This document shows, piece after piece, positions 33,924 through 43,605 of a stretch of 64,000 bases of DNA; position 1 is the stretch's first letter, and each line of letters opens with the position of its first letter. The notes under the pieces are model-generated. The model did no database searches, was not told the DNA's origin, and was given only the letters and a program-made list of their open reading frames with translations. Made by a program: the position numbers and the translations under genes. The DNA lies in contig NZ_LNRU01000002.1 in the NCBI RefSeq assembly GCF_001468225.1, positions 248,001 to 312,000 on the forward strand, written 5' to 3'. The stretch comes from Sphingopyxis sp. H053 (lineage in GTDB: Bacteria > Pseudomonadota > Alphaproteobacteria > Sphingomonadales > Sphingomonadaceae).

Positions 33924-36900
33924 ATGAATTTTGCATCGAGGACAACGGATATGCGTGCCATCGCCTCCCTCTCGCCCAGCGGCCCCGGCAAGCAGCGACT
34001 GCTGACAAGCTGCGCGATCGCCGCCGGGATGATGCCGCTCGCCTATGGCGGCCCCACGCTCGCACAGGTCGCGGGGTCGGGCACGATCACGACCCTCCCT
34101 TCGGGTACGACCGTGGGGACGGGCGTGAATCCATCGACGGTCAACGTCAACGGGCCGCAAAGCATTGTCGACTGGACACCCTCCAACACGCCAGTCGCGG
34201 GCGTGATCGACTTCCTGCCCACAGGCAACACGCTGGACTATGTCGGCGACACCACAGGCTATGTCGTTCTCAACCGGTTCGTCGACGGGGCGGGCACCTC
34301 GATTACCGACCAGATCGCGCTGAACGGCATTGTGAACAGCTATGTCGGATCGACCAGCGGCCCGCGCGGCGGTAATATCTGGTTCTATAACGCCGGCGGC
34401 ATCCTGATCGGCGCGTCGGGCGTGATCAACGTCGGCAGCCTTGTCCTCACCACCAACGACATCATCACGACCGGCGGCCTGTTCGGTCCCGGCGGAACGA
34501 TCCGGTTCAACGGGACGGCGGGCAGTACGTCGGCGATCACCGTCAACGGCGCGATCAACGCGAACAATGTCGGCAATCCCGGCAGCAGCTATATCGCGCT
34601 CGTCGCGCCGCGCGTCGTCCAGGCTGGGACCGTCCGCGTCGACGGGTCGGCCGCTTATGTCGCCGCCGAACAGGCCGATATCCGCATCAACGGCGGCCTC
34701 TTCGACATCAACGTCACCCGGGGGGTCGAGGGCGGCAACGCGATCACCCACACCGGCACGACCACCGGCCCCGCGCATCAGGACGGCGATACCGACCAAA
34801 GCCGCATCTATATGGTCGCCATTCCCAAGAATGACGCGGTGACGATGCTGGTGTCGGGGGCGATCGGTTATGACGACGCCGTCTCGGCAACAGAAGAAGA
34901 TGGCGCGGTACGCCTGTCCGCCGGCTATAATATCACGAGCGGCGAACAGAATTTGAACCCCGTGAACGCCACAACGGCAAATATCATCGTCAACGATACG
35001 CTGTTCCGTAGCAGCACCGTCGCGCGTGCAAGCGGCACCTTTGTCGGCGAGGCGCTGCAACAGATCCCGGGATCGCCGCCCCCTCTGTCGTCAGCGGGAC
35101 AAATCTTCGTCGAAGGCAACGGGGTTTTCAGCGGCGACGCCGGTGCGTCGCTGACCATCGGCGCGGGTCAGCAGGGCGGCGCGACGGGTAATCTGACGGT
35201 CCGATCGGATGGCGCCGCCGGCGCCGCAGGCAATGTTGCAGTGAATGTGACCGGCGGGACGCTGTCGACGGGCAATCTGTTGCAGATCACGTCGCTGAGC
35301 CTGCCCGCCACGGCAACCGGCGACAGTCAGGGCGGGACCGCCAGCCTGACGATTACCGGGGGCACCGTAACAACCCCGGTCCTCTCCCTATCCGCAATCG
35401 CTTCTGCCGACATCGGAACAAATGGCCTGGCAGGAAACGCACGGGGCGGCACTGCCAGCATTTCTGTCAGCAATTCCGGCACATTGCTGGACACTGGCAC
35501 CGTCCTCATCAGCGCGTCGGCGTTCGGCCCCACCAATATTTCCATCCCGACCGGCGACGATGCGCAAGGCGGCACCGCGACGCTGACGGTTTCCGATGGC
35601 GCAAGCTTCCGCGCGACCAACAATGTGTCGATCGACGCAAATGGCAGCGGGGGATTCGGCCCGGCTCAGGCGGGCAACGGAACGGGCGGCACCGCGCGCA
35701 TCGAAATCCTCGGATCGAACACCGCGTTCGAATCTTCGGACACATCGATCGAGGCGCTGGGCACCGGCGGAAGTTTCTCCGGCCCGGATGATACCTTAAA
35801 CGGCGGCGACGGAACGGGCGGTAGCGCCGCTCTCGTCATAAACAGCGACAATGGCGGAATCAAATCGCTCGGCACACTCTCGCTCGATGCCAGCGGACGG
35901 GGCGGCGATGCGGGCGGAGAAAATTCGGCCGGCGGCGATGCGCTGGGCGGCACGGCGAGCCTGACGGCCGACGGCGGCGCCACCGCGCAATTTGCGTCGA
36001 TCGCCCTCGTCGCATCGGCCGAGGCCGGAATCGCGCTCAGCCCCAGCGGCACCACGGGGCAATCGGGCAACGCGCGCGGGAATAATGTGACGTTGGCGGC
36101 GACCAACGGATCGACCATCAGCAGCAGCGGCCTCATCAATCTTTTCGCGGTTGGCATGAATCCCTTTCCATCCAACCCGGCCGGCGAGAATTTCGGAACG
36201 GGCACCGGCGGAAATGTCGCCGTCAACGCGACCGCAGGGGGCACGATCACCACGGGCAATAGCCTCATCGTCCAGGCGATGGGCGGAAACATGTCCAACG
36301 CCGTCACGCAAAGCGCCGGAAACGGCGTTGGCGGCAATGTCGACTTCCTCGCCGACGGCGGAACGATCGTGGCCGAGATCTATCGGGTCGATGCCAGCAG
36401 CAGCACGGCCCATGTCGTTGGCACGGGCGGCTCCGCGCAGGGCGGGACGATCGACCTGTTTGCCCGCAATGGCGGGGAAATCCGGGCGACTCTCGACTCG
36501 ACGAACGAGCTCAACGCCAGCGCGACTTCCGGCAGCAGCGCCGCCGGCACCGCGGCGACGGGCGGGACGATCCAGCTCATCGCCGATGGCGGCCGCCTCG
36601 ACCTTGGCGTCGGCGCCGACCTGATCGCGGGCGGCACATCGGGCGGTGCGACAACGGCAGGAGCCGCCCCGACGGGCACCGGCGGAACCATCCTGATCCA
36701 GACCGCCGCCAGTTCCGGCAGCGCAATCGACTATGGCCAGCTTTCTGGCGCGGCCGACGGCCGCACAGCGGTGGAGATCGAGGTTCCGGGCGGGCCGATC
36801 GATAGCAGCGGAAACGGCCGCGGCGGCACGGTCACGCTCGATGTCCGGGGCGGCACCGTGTCGGGCGGCCTCATCGAGCTGTCGGCGAACGGTTCCGGCC

Positions 36901-39900
36901 GCGGCGCCAGCGGCGGCGGCGCCAACGGCACCGGCGGCACCGCGACCTTCACCCAGACCGGCGGCGACATCTCGATCAGCGACATGAGCATCAGCGCCGA
37001 TGGCTTGGGCGGGATCGCGCAGGGCGTGTCGGGCACGGGCACCGGCGGTGTCGCGACGATCGACCTGTCGGGCGGGACGATCACCGCCGCCGACATCATC
37101 GCATCGGCGAACGGCGAAGGCCGTCCGGGGACGGACGGGAATGATGACGATCCGGCCAACATCATCGCGGGCGGCACCGGCGGTGCGGGTGTCGGCGGTA
37201 ATGCGGTCATCAACATCGGCGGCACCGCCGTCGTCGATGCGAGCGTGATCGAGGCCTATGCCAATGGCACCGGCGGCACCGGCGGCGGCTTTAACGCGGG
37301 TTTCGGGTCCCCACCCGGAACGCCCGGCAATGGCGGAAACGGGTCCGGCGGCACCGCCAGCGTCAACCTGACCGGCGGCTCGGTCACGGCGAGCAGCGTG
37401 ACCGCCGATGCATCGGGTATCGGCGGCCAAGGCGGCTCCTCCTTCTTCTCGAGCAGTTCGGGCAGCGCGACCGGCGTCGGCGTCGGCGGCCGGGGCGGCA
37501 TCGGCCGGGGCGGGCGCGCGACGATCGGACTGGCGGCGACGTCGGGCACGATCACCGATGTCGGTGCCGTTGCGCAGGGCACCGGCGGCCTTGGCGGCGC
37601 GTACAATGTCGGCGGCGCGGGTGGCGATGGCTATGGCGGCATCGCGCAGGCGATCGTCGACGATTTCGACGCCGGCACGCTTGCGATCAGTCTCGATTCG
37701 ACGGCGGAAGGCGGCGACGGCGGCGATGCCGACGACGGACGCGGCGGCGACGGCGGCAATGCCTTTGGCGGGACGTCGAGCGTCCTCGCCGACGGCCCCA
37801 ATGCGCGCGTCAGGGTGACGCAGGCCAATTTTGTCACCGGCGCGGCCGGCGGCAATGGCGGCGACGGCCGCCTCGGCTTCAGTTCGTCGGCGGCGGTCGC
37901 GCCCTCGGGCGGCGATGGCGGCAGCGCGCAGGGCGGCGCGATCGAGGTCATTTCGCGCGATGGCGCGACGATGACGCTCGGCCTGGCCGCCGGCGACGTC
38001 GTGGAACTCGGCAGCACCGGGATCGGCGGCAACGGCGGCAACGGCAGCACCGCCGATTTCGGCGCCGGCAATATTGGCGGCGATGGCGGGCTCGGCGGCG
38101 GCGGGGTCGGCGGATCGGTACGGCTGATTGCCGACGGCGGCACGATCACGACCGCCGGCGAGTCTCTGGAAATCGATGTCAGCGGTCAGTCGGGAACCGG
38201 CGGCAACGGCGGCCTTGCCGGCGGCGGCGGCAGTCTGCCCGGCACAAACGGCGGTTTTGCGGGCACCGCCGGCGGGCGCGTCAATATCGATGCGCTGACG
38301 ACCAACGCCGGCCCCGGCCTGATCGACCTTGGCAACACCAATATCTTTGCCAGCGGCGATACTGCAGGCCGCGTCGAAATTCGTAGCGACAGCCGAGTCA
38401 ACTTCACCAGCCTCGACGTCGAGGTGCGCGGCCTTGCCAATCCGACCAACAACGACACCGGCACAGCCCCCGCGGGCATCTTCCTTGGCGCGGCCGGCGG
38501 GACAATCGAAGCCGGAAGCCTGACGCTCGGCACCGACGGCTCGATCGGCCTTTATGCAGCGGGCGCCGGACGCGTGACCGTCGGCGAAACGGCGCAGCTG
38601 CAGGCGGGCGACCAGATCGATATCCGCCATGATTTGCGCGGGGCCAATGCGGCACCGACGATCGAGGCCACCGACGATCTGTTCATCGTCGCGGGAACCA
38701 GCATCAGCGGCGCGCCGGGCAGCTTGCTCGCCGCAGGGGCCACGCTCTCGCTGACCGGCGAAGGCGCCGCCGCGACGATCGGTGTCGATCGGCTCGATGC
38801 CGCCGACATCACGATCAGCAGCAGCGGTGCCGCGAGCATCGAGCATGCCGAAGCGGTCAATGATTTCACCGCGAGCGCCGCCAGCTTCCGTACCGGGCTC
38901 AACTCGATCATCACCGGCGGCGACATCTCGATCACCTCGCCCGGCGCCGTCGACCTCGGCAACTCGACCGCGGGCGGTTTCGTCCAGGTCCAGGGCCAGT
39001 CGATCGCCTTTAACTCGATCACCGCCGGCCTGTCGGTCGGGCTTTCGGCGGACGGTACGGCGGCGGGCGCCGAAGGCATTCGCGGCGGGTCGATCGCCGC
39101 GGGCGAAGACATCAACCTCTTCGCCAACAGCATCGCGCTCACCGGCAATGTCACGGGCGCGGCGTCCTTCTTCGCCTTCGGCACCGGCGGCGCGGTTGCG
39201 GTGACCAATGCCGACGTCGATGGGAACATCTCGATCTTCTCGGCCGCCGACCTTTCCGGCACCTATGTGGCGGGCGGCAATATCTTCCTGAATTCAGATG
39301 CCAATATCAACGCTTCGGCGCAGGCGAACGGCGGTTATGTCGACCGCAACGGTATCGCGGCGGAGGGCAATCTGTTCGTCATCGCCGCGGGCAATGCGAC
39401 GCTCACCGACAGCTCGGCGGCGCGCATGTTCGGTGTCAACGCCGGGGCCGCGGCGTCGATCGATGGCGGCACGGCGGGCGAGGACGTTCTCGTCATCGCG
39501 GGAACGGCCGCCAGCCTGACCGATGTCACGGGCGGCGACGACATCACCGTCCGCGCCGCGGGCAATATCGACGCGCTTAACGTCCGCACCACCGGCGCCG
39601 GCGCCGACACGCATATCCTCGATTTCTCGACAGCCTCGGGCAGCCCGACCTTCACCATCGGCACGGGCGAAGGGTCGCAAGGCATCAACGGCGCCGACAT
39701 CGTGATGGCGTCGACCGCCGGCGCGATCGGCGCGGCGACGCTGTCCGCCGGCGACGACATCCTGCTCAACGCCGCGAACAATATCGCGGTCAACGGCGCG
39801 ACGACGCTCGGCCTCGGCACCACCGGCGGCGACAGCAGCATCCGCACGCAGGGCGGCGCAACGACGCTCGCGGGCCTCGATGCCTTCAGCGACGTTGTGG

Positions 39901-41714
39901 TCGATGCGGCGGGTATCGCCAATCTGACCGGCACCGTGGCGGCGGGACGCAATGCGACGATCACCGCGCAGGACATGACGCTTGCGGCGCTCACCAGCCC
40001 CGGCGGCTCCGCGCTTCCGACGCTGAGCGCCGACGGCGATGTCGTCGTCAATTCGTCCGCCGGGATCACGGGCGGCGGCGTCCGCGCGCTGGGCAATGCG
40101 ACGCTGACCGCGGGGACCGCGATCGGCATCACGTCGATCGAGGGACAGGATGTGACGCTCACCGGCGCGACCGGGGTCGCCGCGAACCAGGCCAATGTCC
40201 TCGGCACGACCAGCCTCGACAGCAGCGACGGCAATATCCAGCTCGGCAGCCTCATCGCGGGGGGTACGATCAACGCCAGCGCCAATGCGATCCGCATCGA
40301 AGGCGGCGGCGATCTGCATTTTGCCACGCTGACCACCGACGTCGGCGACGCCTATGTCCGGGGCGGCGGCGACTTCTCGGTCGCCACCGGCACTGTCGCC
40401 GGCACCGCCGACCTGCGCACGCAGGGCGAGGCGATGACCATCGGCAACCTCACCGCCGCCAACGCGATCATCGAAAATTCGGTCGGTTTCCTCAATCTCG
40501 ACACCGTTACCGTTGCCGGCAACCTCACCGCCGCGGCGCGCGCATCGCTCGGGATCAACGGCCTCGTCACCGGCCAGTCGATCTCGCTCGCCTCGGCGGG
40601 AATCAGCATTGCGCCGACGGGCCGCGTCGGCACCGCGGGCGTGACCCGGCAGCTGTCGGTCGCCAACAACAACACCGCCAACCAGACCTTCGTCGGTGGC
40701 ACTGCCGGACCCAACGGCCCCAACGGCTATCATATCGACGCCGACGAGCTGACGCGCCTCTATGGCACACAGATCGAAATCTTCGCGCCCGAGGTGCAGA
40801 GCGCGGGGCCCGTTTCGGTCGGGTCGGCAACGCCGCCCGACGTCGTCGTCGACACCTTCACGATGACCGGTGGCGCATCGAACGCCAACCTCGGCGCCAA
40901 TGGCGCGCTGACGATCCGCACCCCGGGCAAGATGCGCGTGATCGGCAATGTCCAGCTGACGGGCCTCACCGACGCCAACGCGCTCAACCTCGCCGCGGGC
41001 GATGCGCTCGAAGTCATCCTCGGCCGGGGCAGCGTCCGGTTGCTAGGGGCAAATAATGCGCCGGGCGGGCAGCTCAACATGGCATCGGACGACATCATCG
41101 TCGCGACCGAGGCCGCCATTACCGCAGTCGGCGCGGCGACGACGACCGACGCGATCAATACGCGTCTCGGCCAGAATGACGGCGTCACGCTCGACGAGGG
41201 CGCGCTGTTCGCGCGCGGCATCCGCGCCGAGGTCGTCGGCGGCTTCTATGTCCAGAACAGCGGGGCGGGCACCGACTTCGCGCAGCGCCGCGGGCTGACC
41301 TTCGGCGCCGGCGGACTCGATGTGCGGACGCAAGGGACGTCGCGCATCGTCATCAACGGGGTGCAGCTTGGCGCGGGCGGCCAGATCACCGGCATCGACA
41401 CGGTCCCGCTGCTGACGATAGGCGGCGCGGCGCCGGTAGTCGGCAGCTATGATCGCCGATCGACCTTCAACGGCTGCCTTATCGCCAGCCCGACCGCCTG
41501 CACCACCGTGACCTTCGATTTCGAGAATAATTTCCCGGTGCAGGATATTATCGACGAGGAGGTCGACGATGACGACGGCGTGGGCGAAGGCAATAATTTC
41601 CCGCAAGCGCTGATCACGATGCGCGATATCGATCCGATGACCGGCGAGCCGCTGCTCGACGATCCGGTGACCGGCGCGGGCAACGACGATCTGTGGACGC
41701 CGCCGCAGCAATAA
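33924..41714 (+). CDS. TpsA filamentous-haemagglutinin-type exoprotein
   Basis: A 2,596-residue secreted protein. A long signal region (to about LAQVAG, residue 50) is followed by the TPS domain with PQSIVDWTPSNTPVAG and NIWFYNAGGILIGASG, the usual N-proximal motifs. From about residue 390 to 1,500 the passenger is Gly/Ser/Thr-rich with recurrent GTGGTAxxx(I/L)xGG(S/T) units, as expected for a right-handed beta-helix; the later part is less Gly-rich. The only two Cys I find after the signal region are C2518 and C2526 (CLIASPTAC) near the end, followed by an acidic tail. ATG at 33924, 2 nt after tpsB. It is likely an adhesin or matrix protein; function is unknown. Confidence 0.88.
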   Translation: MNFASRTTDMRAIASLSPSGPGKQRLLTSCAIAAGMMPLAYGGPTLAQVAGSGTITTLPSGTTVGTGVNPSTVNVNGPQSIVDWTPSNTPVAGVIDFLPTGNTLDYVGDTTGYVVLNRFVDGAGTSITDQIALNGIVNSYVGSTSGPRGGNIWFYNAGGILIGASGVINVGSLVLTTNDIITTGGLFGPGGTIRFNGTAGSTSAITVNGAINANNVGNPGSSYIALVAPRVVQAGTVRVDGSAAYVAAEQADIRINGGLFDINVTRGVEGGNAITHTGTTTGPAHQDGDTDQSRIYMVAIPKNDAVTMLVSGAIGYDDAVSATEEDGAVRLSAGYNITSGEQNLNPVNATTANIIVNDTLFRSSTVARASGTFVGEALQQIPGSPPPLSSAGQIFVEGNGVFSGDAGASLTIGAGQQGGATGNLTVRSDGAAGAAGNVAVNVTGGTLSTGNLLQITSLSLPATATGDSQGGTASLTITGGTVTTPVLSLSAIASADIGTNGLAGNARGGTASISVSNSGTLLDTGTVLISASAFGPTNISIPTGDDAQGGTATLTVSDGASFRATNNVSIDANGSGGFGPAQAGNGTGGTARIEILGSNTAFESSDTSIEALGTGGSFSGPDDTLNGGDGTGGSAALVINSDNGGIKSLGTLSLDASGRGGDAGGENSAGGDALGGTASLTADGGATAQFASIALVASAEAGIALSPSGTTGQSGNARGNNVTLAATNGSTISSSGLINLFAVGMNPFPSNPAGENFGTGTGGNVAVNATAGGTITTGNSLIVQAMGGNMSNAVTQSAGNGVGGNVDFLADGGTIVAEIYRVDASSSTAHVVGTGGSAQGGTIDLFARNGGEIRATLDSTNELNASATSGSSAAGTAATGGTIQLIADGGRLDLGVGADLIAGGTSGGATTAGAAPTGTGGTILIQTAASSGSAIDYGQLSGAADGRTAVEIEVPGGPIDSSGNGRGGTVTLDVRGGTVSGGLIELSANGSGRGASGGGANGTGGTATFTQTGGDISISDMSISADGLGGIAQGVSGTGTGGVATIDLSGGTITAADIIASANGEGRPGTDGNDDDPANIIAGGTGGAGVGGNAVINIGGTAVVDASVIEAYANGTGGTGGGFNAGFGSPPGTPGNGGNGSGGTASVNLTGGSVTASSVTADASGIGGQGGSSFFSSSSGSATGVGVGGRGGIGRGGRATIGLAATSGTITDVGAVAQGTGGLGGAYNVGGAGGDGYGGIAQAIVDDFDAGTLAISLDSTAEGGDGGDADDGRGGDGGNAFGGTSSVLADGPNARVRVTQANFVTGAAGGNGGDGRLGFSSSAAVAPSGGDGGSAQGGAIEVISRDGATMTLGLAAGDVVELGSTGIGGNGGNGSTADFGAGNIGGDGGLGGGGVGGSVRLIADGGTITTAGESLEIDVSGQSGTGGNGGLAGGGGSLPGTNGGFAGTAGGRVNIDALTTNAGPGLIDLGNTNIFASGDTAGRVEIRSDSRVNFTSLDVEVRGLANPTNNDTGTAPAGIFLGAAGGTIEAGSLTLGTDGSIGLYAAGAGRVTVGETAQLQAGDQIDIRHDLRGANAAPTIEATDDLFIVAGTSISGAPGSLLAAGATLSLTGEGAAATIGVDRLDAADITISSSGAASIEHAEAVNDFTASAASFRTGLNSIITGGDISITSPGAVDLGNSTAGGFVQVQGQSIAFNSITAGLSVGLSADGTAAGAEGIRGGSIAAGEDINLFANSIALTGNVTGAASFFAFGTGGAVAVTNADVDGNISIFSAADLSGTYVAGGNIFLNSDANINASAQANGGYVDRNGIAAEGNLFVIAAGNATLTDSSAARMFGVNAGAAASIDGGTAGEDVLVIAGTAASLTDVTGGDDITVRAAGNIDALNVRTTGAGADTHILDFSTASGSPTFTIGTGEGSQGINGADIVMASTAGAIGAATLSAGDDILLNAANNIAVNGATTLGLGTTGGDSSIRTQGGATTLAGLDAFSDVVVDAAGIANLTGTVAAGRNATITAQDMTLAALTSPGGSALPTLSADGDVVVNSSAGITGGGVRALGNATLTAGTAIGITSIEGQDVTLTGATGVAANQANVLGTTSLDSSDGNIQLGSLIAGGTINASANAIRIEGGGDLHFATLTTDVGDAYVRGGGDFSVATGTVAGTADLRTQGEAMTIGNLTAANAIIENSVGFLNLDTVTVAGNLTAAARASLGINGLVTGQSISLASAGISIAPTGRVGTAGVTRQLSVANNNTANQTFVGGTAGPNGPNGYHIDADELTRLYGTQIEIFAPEVQSAGPVSVGSATPPDVVVDTFTMTGGASNANLGANGALTIRTPGKMRVIGNVQLTGLTDANALNLAAGDALEVILGRGSVRLLGANNAPGGQLNMASDDIIVATEAAITAVGAATTTDAINTRLGQNDGVTLDEGALFARGIRAEVVGGFYVQNSGAGTDFAQRRGLTFGAGGLDVRTQGTSRIVINGVQLGAGGQITGIDTVPLLTIGGAAPVVGSYDRRSTFNGCLIASPTACTTVTFDFENNFPVQDIIDEEVDDDDGVGEGNNFPQALITMRDIDPMTGEPLLDDPVTGAGNDDLWTPPQQ

Positions 41715-41748
41715 GGCTTTCGGTTGACGCCGGCGGGCGGAGCAAGGC

Positions 41749-43203
41749 ATGGGCGCGGTTATGACCGACGCCCCTGCCTCCCCGCTCAAGCTGTTCAACA
41801 GCCTGACGCGCAGCCTCGAACCGTTCGAGCCCGTCCACCCCGGCGAGGCGCGCGTCTATAGCTGTGGACCGACGGTCTATAATTATCAGCATATCGGCAA
41901 TATGCGGGCGTATGTCTTTGGCGACACGCTAGGGCGAACGCTGTCGTACAAGGGTTATAAGCTCACCCACGTCATCAACATCACCGATGTCGGGCATCTG
42001 ACATCCGACGCCGACGCCGGCGACGACAAGATGGAGAAGGCGGCCGCCGCGCAAGGGAAAAGCGCCTGGGACATCGCGGCTTTCTATCAGGCGGATTTTG
42101 AGACCGATCTTGCGCGTCTAAATATCCGGGACAAGCAGCACCCGCGCGCCACCGAATATGTCGAAGCGATGATCCAATGGGGCAAAAGCATCGCCGACAA
42201 GCATTGCTACGAACTCGATGGCGGCCTCTATTTCGATACCGCCACCGTCTCCGACTATGGCCGCCTCGCGCGTCACGGCACCGATGAGGGCGAGAGCCGC
42301 ATCGATCCCGTCGATGGCAAACGTGCGCTCGCCGACTTCGCGATCTGGCGCAAGACGCCCGCGGGCGAGACGCGCCAGATGGAATGGGATTCACCGTGGG
42401 GCCGCGGCGCGCCGGGCTGGCACCTCGAATGCTCGGTGATGTCGGAAGCGCTGCTCGGCTTTCCGTTCGATATTCACACCGGCGGGATCGACCATCGCGA
42501 GATCCACCATCCGAACGAGATTGCGCAGAACCAGGCGCACAGCTGCTCGCCAGACAGCGGCGCGCGGATATGGATGCATAATAATTTTCTCGTCGACCGC
42601 AGCGGCAAGATGTCGAAATCGAGCGGCGAATTTTTGCGTCTGCAACTGCTGATCGACAAGGGTTATCACCCCCTCGCCTATCGCCTCATGTGCCTGCAGG
42701 CGCATTATCGCAGCGAGCTGGAGTTCAGCTGGGATGGTCTTGGCGCGGCGCTAACACGGCTCAAACGACTGGTGATGGCGGCCGCCCCGGCGCGCGATGC
42801 CGAGCCGGCCGAGTCGACCGACCGCCGCCTCGTGGATCTGCTGGCAAAGTTCGACGCGGCGATGTCGGACGACCTCAACACGCCGGTCGCGCTCACGCTG
42901 CTCGAAGAAACGGCAGCGATGAAAAAGATCGACGCCGGCCAGAAGCATGCGGCACTCGCCGCGATGGATGCCGTCCTCGGCCTTAACCTGCTGACGACCG
43001 CGCGCGCCGACCTGCGCGTCCGCCCAAAGACCGCGATGATCGGCGAAGACGAAATCGAAGCGACGCTCGCGCGCCGCAAGGACGCCCGCGCCGCCAAGGA
43101 TTTTGCCGCATCCGATGCGCTGCGCGACGAACTCGTCGCCGCGGGGGTCGAGGTGATGGACGGCGACCCGCTCGGATGGGACTGGCAACCCAGCGCCAAT
43201 TAG
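41749..43203 (+). CDS. cysS: Cysteinyl-tRNA synthetase
   Basis: A 484-residue class Ia synthetase. It contains the HIGH motif in QHIGNMRAYV and KMSKSSG near residue 288. Zinc ligands are in SCGPTVY, LECSVMSE and the HTGGIDHREIHHPNE block. It charges tRNA-Cys with cysteine in the cytoplasm. ATG at 41749 has GGAG 6 nt upstream; ATG at 41761 is an alternative. It follows the TpsA gene by 34 nt without an evident terminator, but is probably independently transcribed. Confidence 0.97.
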   Translation: MGAVMTDAPASPLKLFNSLTRSLEPFEPVHPGEARVYSCGPTVYNYQHIGNMRAYVFGDTLGRTLSYKGYKLTHVINITDVGHLTSDADAGDDKMEKAAAAQGKSAWDIAAFYQADFETDLARLNIRDKQHPRATEYVEAMIQWGKSIADKHCYELDGGLYFDTATVSDYGRLARHGTDEGESRIDPVDGKRALADFAIWRKTPAGETRQMEWDSPWGRGAPGWHLECSVMSEALLGFPFDIHTGGIDHREIHHPNEIAQNQAHSCSPDSGARIWMHNNFLVDRSGKMSKSSGEFLRLQLLIDKGYHPLAYRLMCLQAHYRSELEFSWDGLGAALTRLKRLVMAAAPARDAEPAESTDRRLVDLLAKFDAAMSDDLNTPVALTLLEETAAMKKIDAGQKHAALAAMDAVLGLNLLTTARADLRVRPKTAMIGEDEIEATLARRKDARAAKDFAASDALRDELVAAGVEVMDGDPLGWDWQPSAN

Positions 43204-43241
43204 AGGCTTGTCGCAGGCCCGCGGGCTGCTAGCCTCGTTGC

Positions 43242-43598
43242 ATGTCGCAACTGATCTGCTGGCTGCTCGTCGGCCTTGTCCACCTGATCCCGGCGCTGGC
43301 GCTGTTCCGGCCGGCGTTGATCACGCGGCTCTATCGCATCCCGCCGGACAGCCCGCTCTTCCTGCTGATGCATCACCGCGCCGCGCTGTTCTTTGCGGTG
43401 CTCGTTGCCTGCGTGTGGGCGGCGTTCGATCCCGGCGGGCGAAAGCTCGCGACCTTGCTCGCCGCAATCTCGATGCTCAGCTTCCTGTTTCTCTATCAGT
43501 CCTACGGGCGCCCCGCGGCGCTCGGCACCATCGCGCTGGTCGATCTCATCGGCCTCGTCCCGCTGGCCTGGGCGGGCTGGCACGCATTTCAGCAGTAG
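43242..43598 (+). CDS. Small four-helix membrane protein, unknown
   Basis: A 118-residue protein made almost entirely of four hydrophobic segments: LICWLLVGLVHLIPALALF, ALFFAVLVACVWAAF, LATLLAAISMLSFLFLY and ALVDLIGLVPLAWAGWHAF. The fragment SPLFLLMHHRAALFFAVL, with a di-His before helix 2, recurs in small membrane proteins of Proteobacteria that are often mislabelled as enzymes. No function can be assigned. It lies 38 nt after cysS and 7 nt before the dehydrogenase gene. Confidence 0.75.
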   Translation: MSQLICWLLVGLVHLIPALALFRPALITRLYRIPPDSPLFLLMHHRAALFFAVLVACVWAAFDPGGRKLATLLAAISMLSFLFLYQSYGRPAALGTIALVDLIGLVPLAWAGWHAFQQ

Positions 43599-43605
43599 GA
43601 AAATC

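Noticed and set aside
35150..38300. Repetitive DNA of the TpsA gene as a CRISPR-like array
   Set aside because: The repeats are short GGCGGCAC-type units in frame with a Gly-rich protein; there are no constant repeats with unique spacers.
35796..38846. 1,016-codon frame antisense to the TpsA gene
   Set aside because: A mirror of the Gly-rich repeats (Ala/Arg/Asp-rich product) with no motif; a shadow frame.
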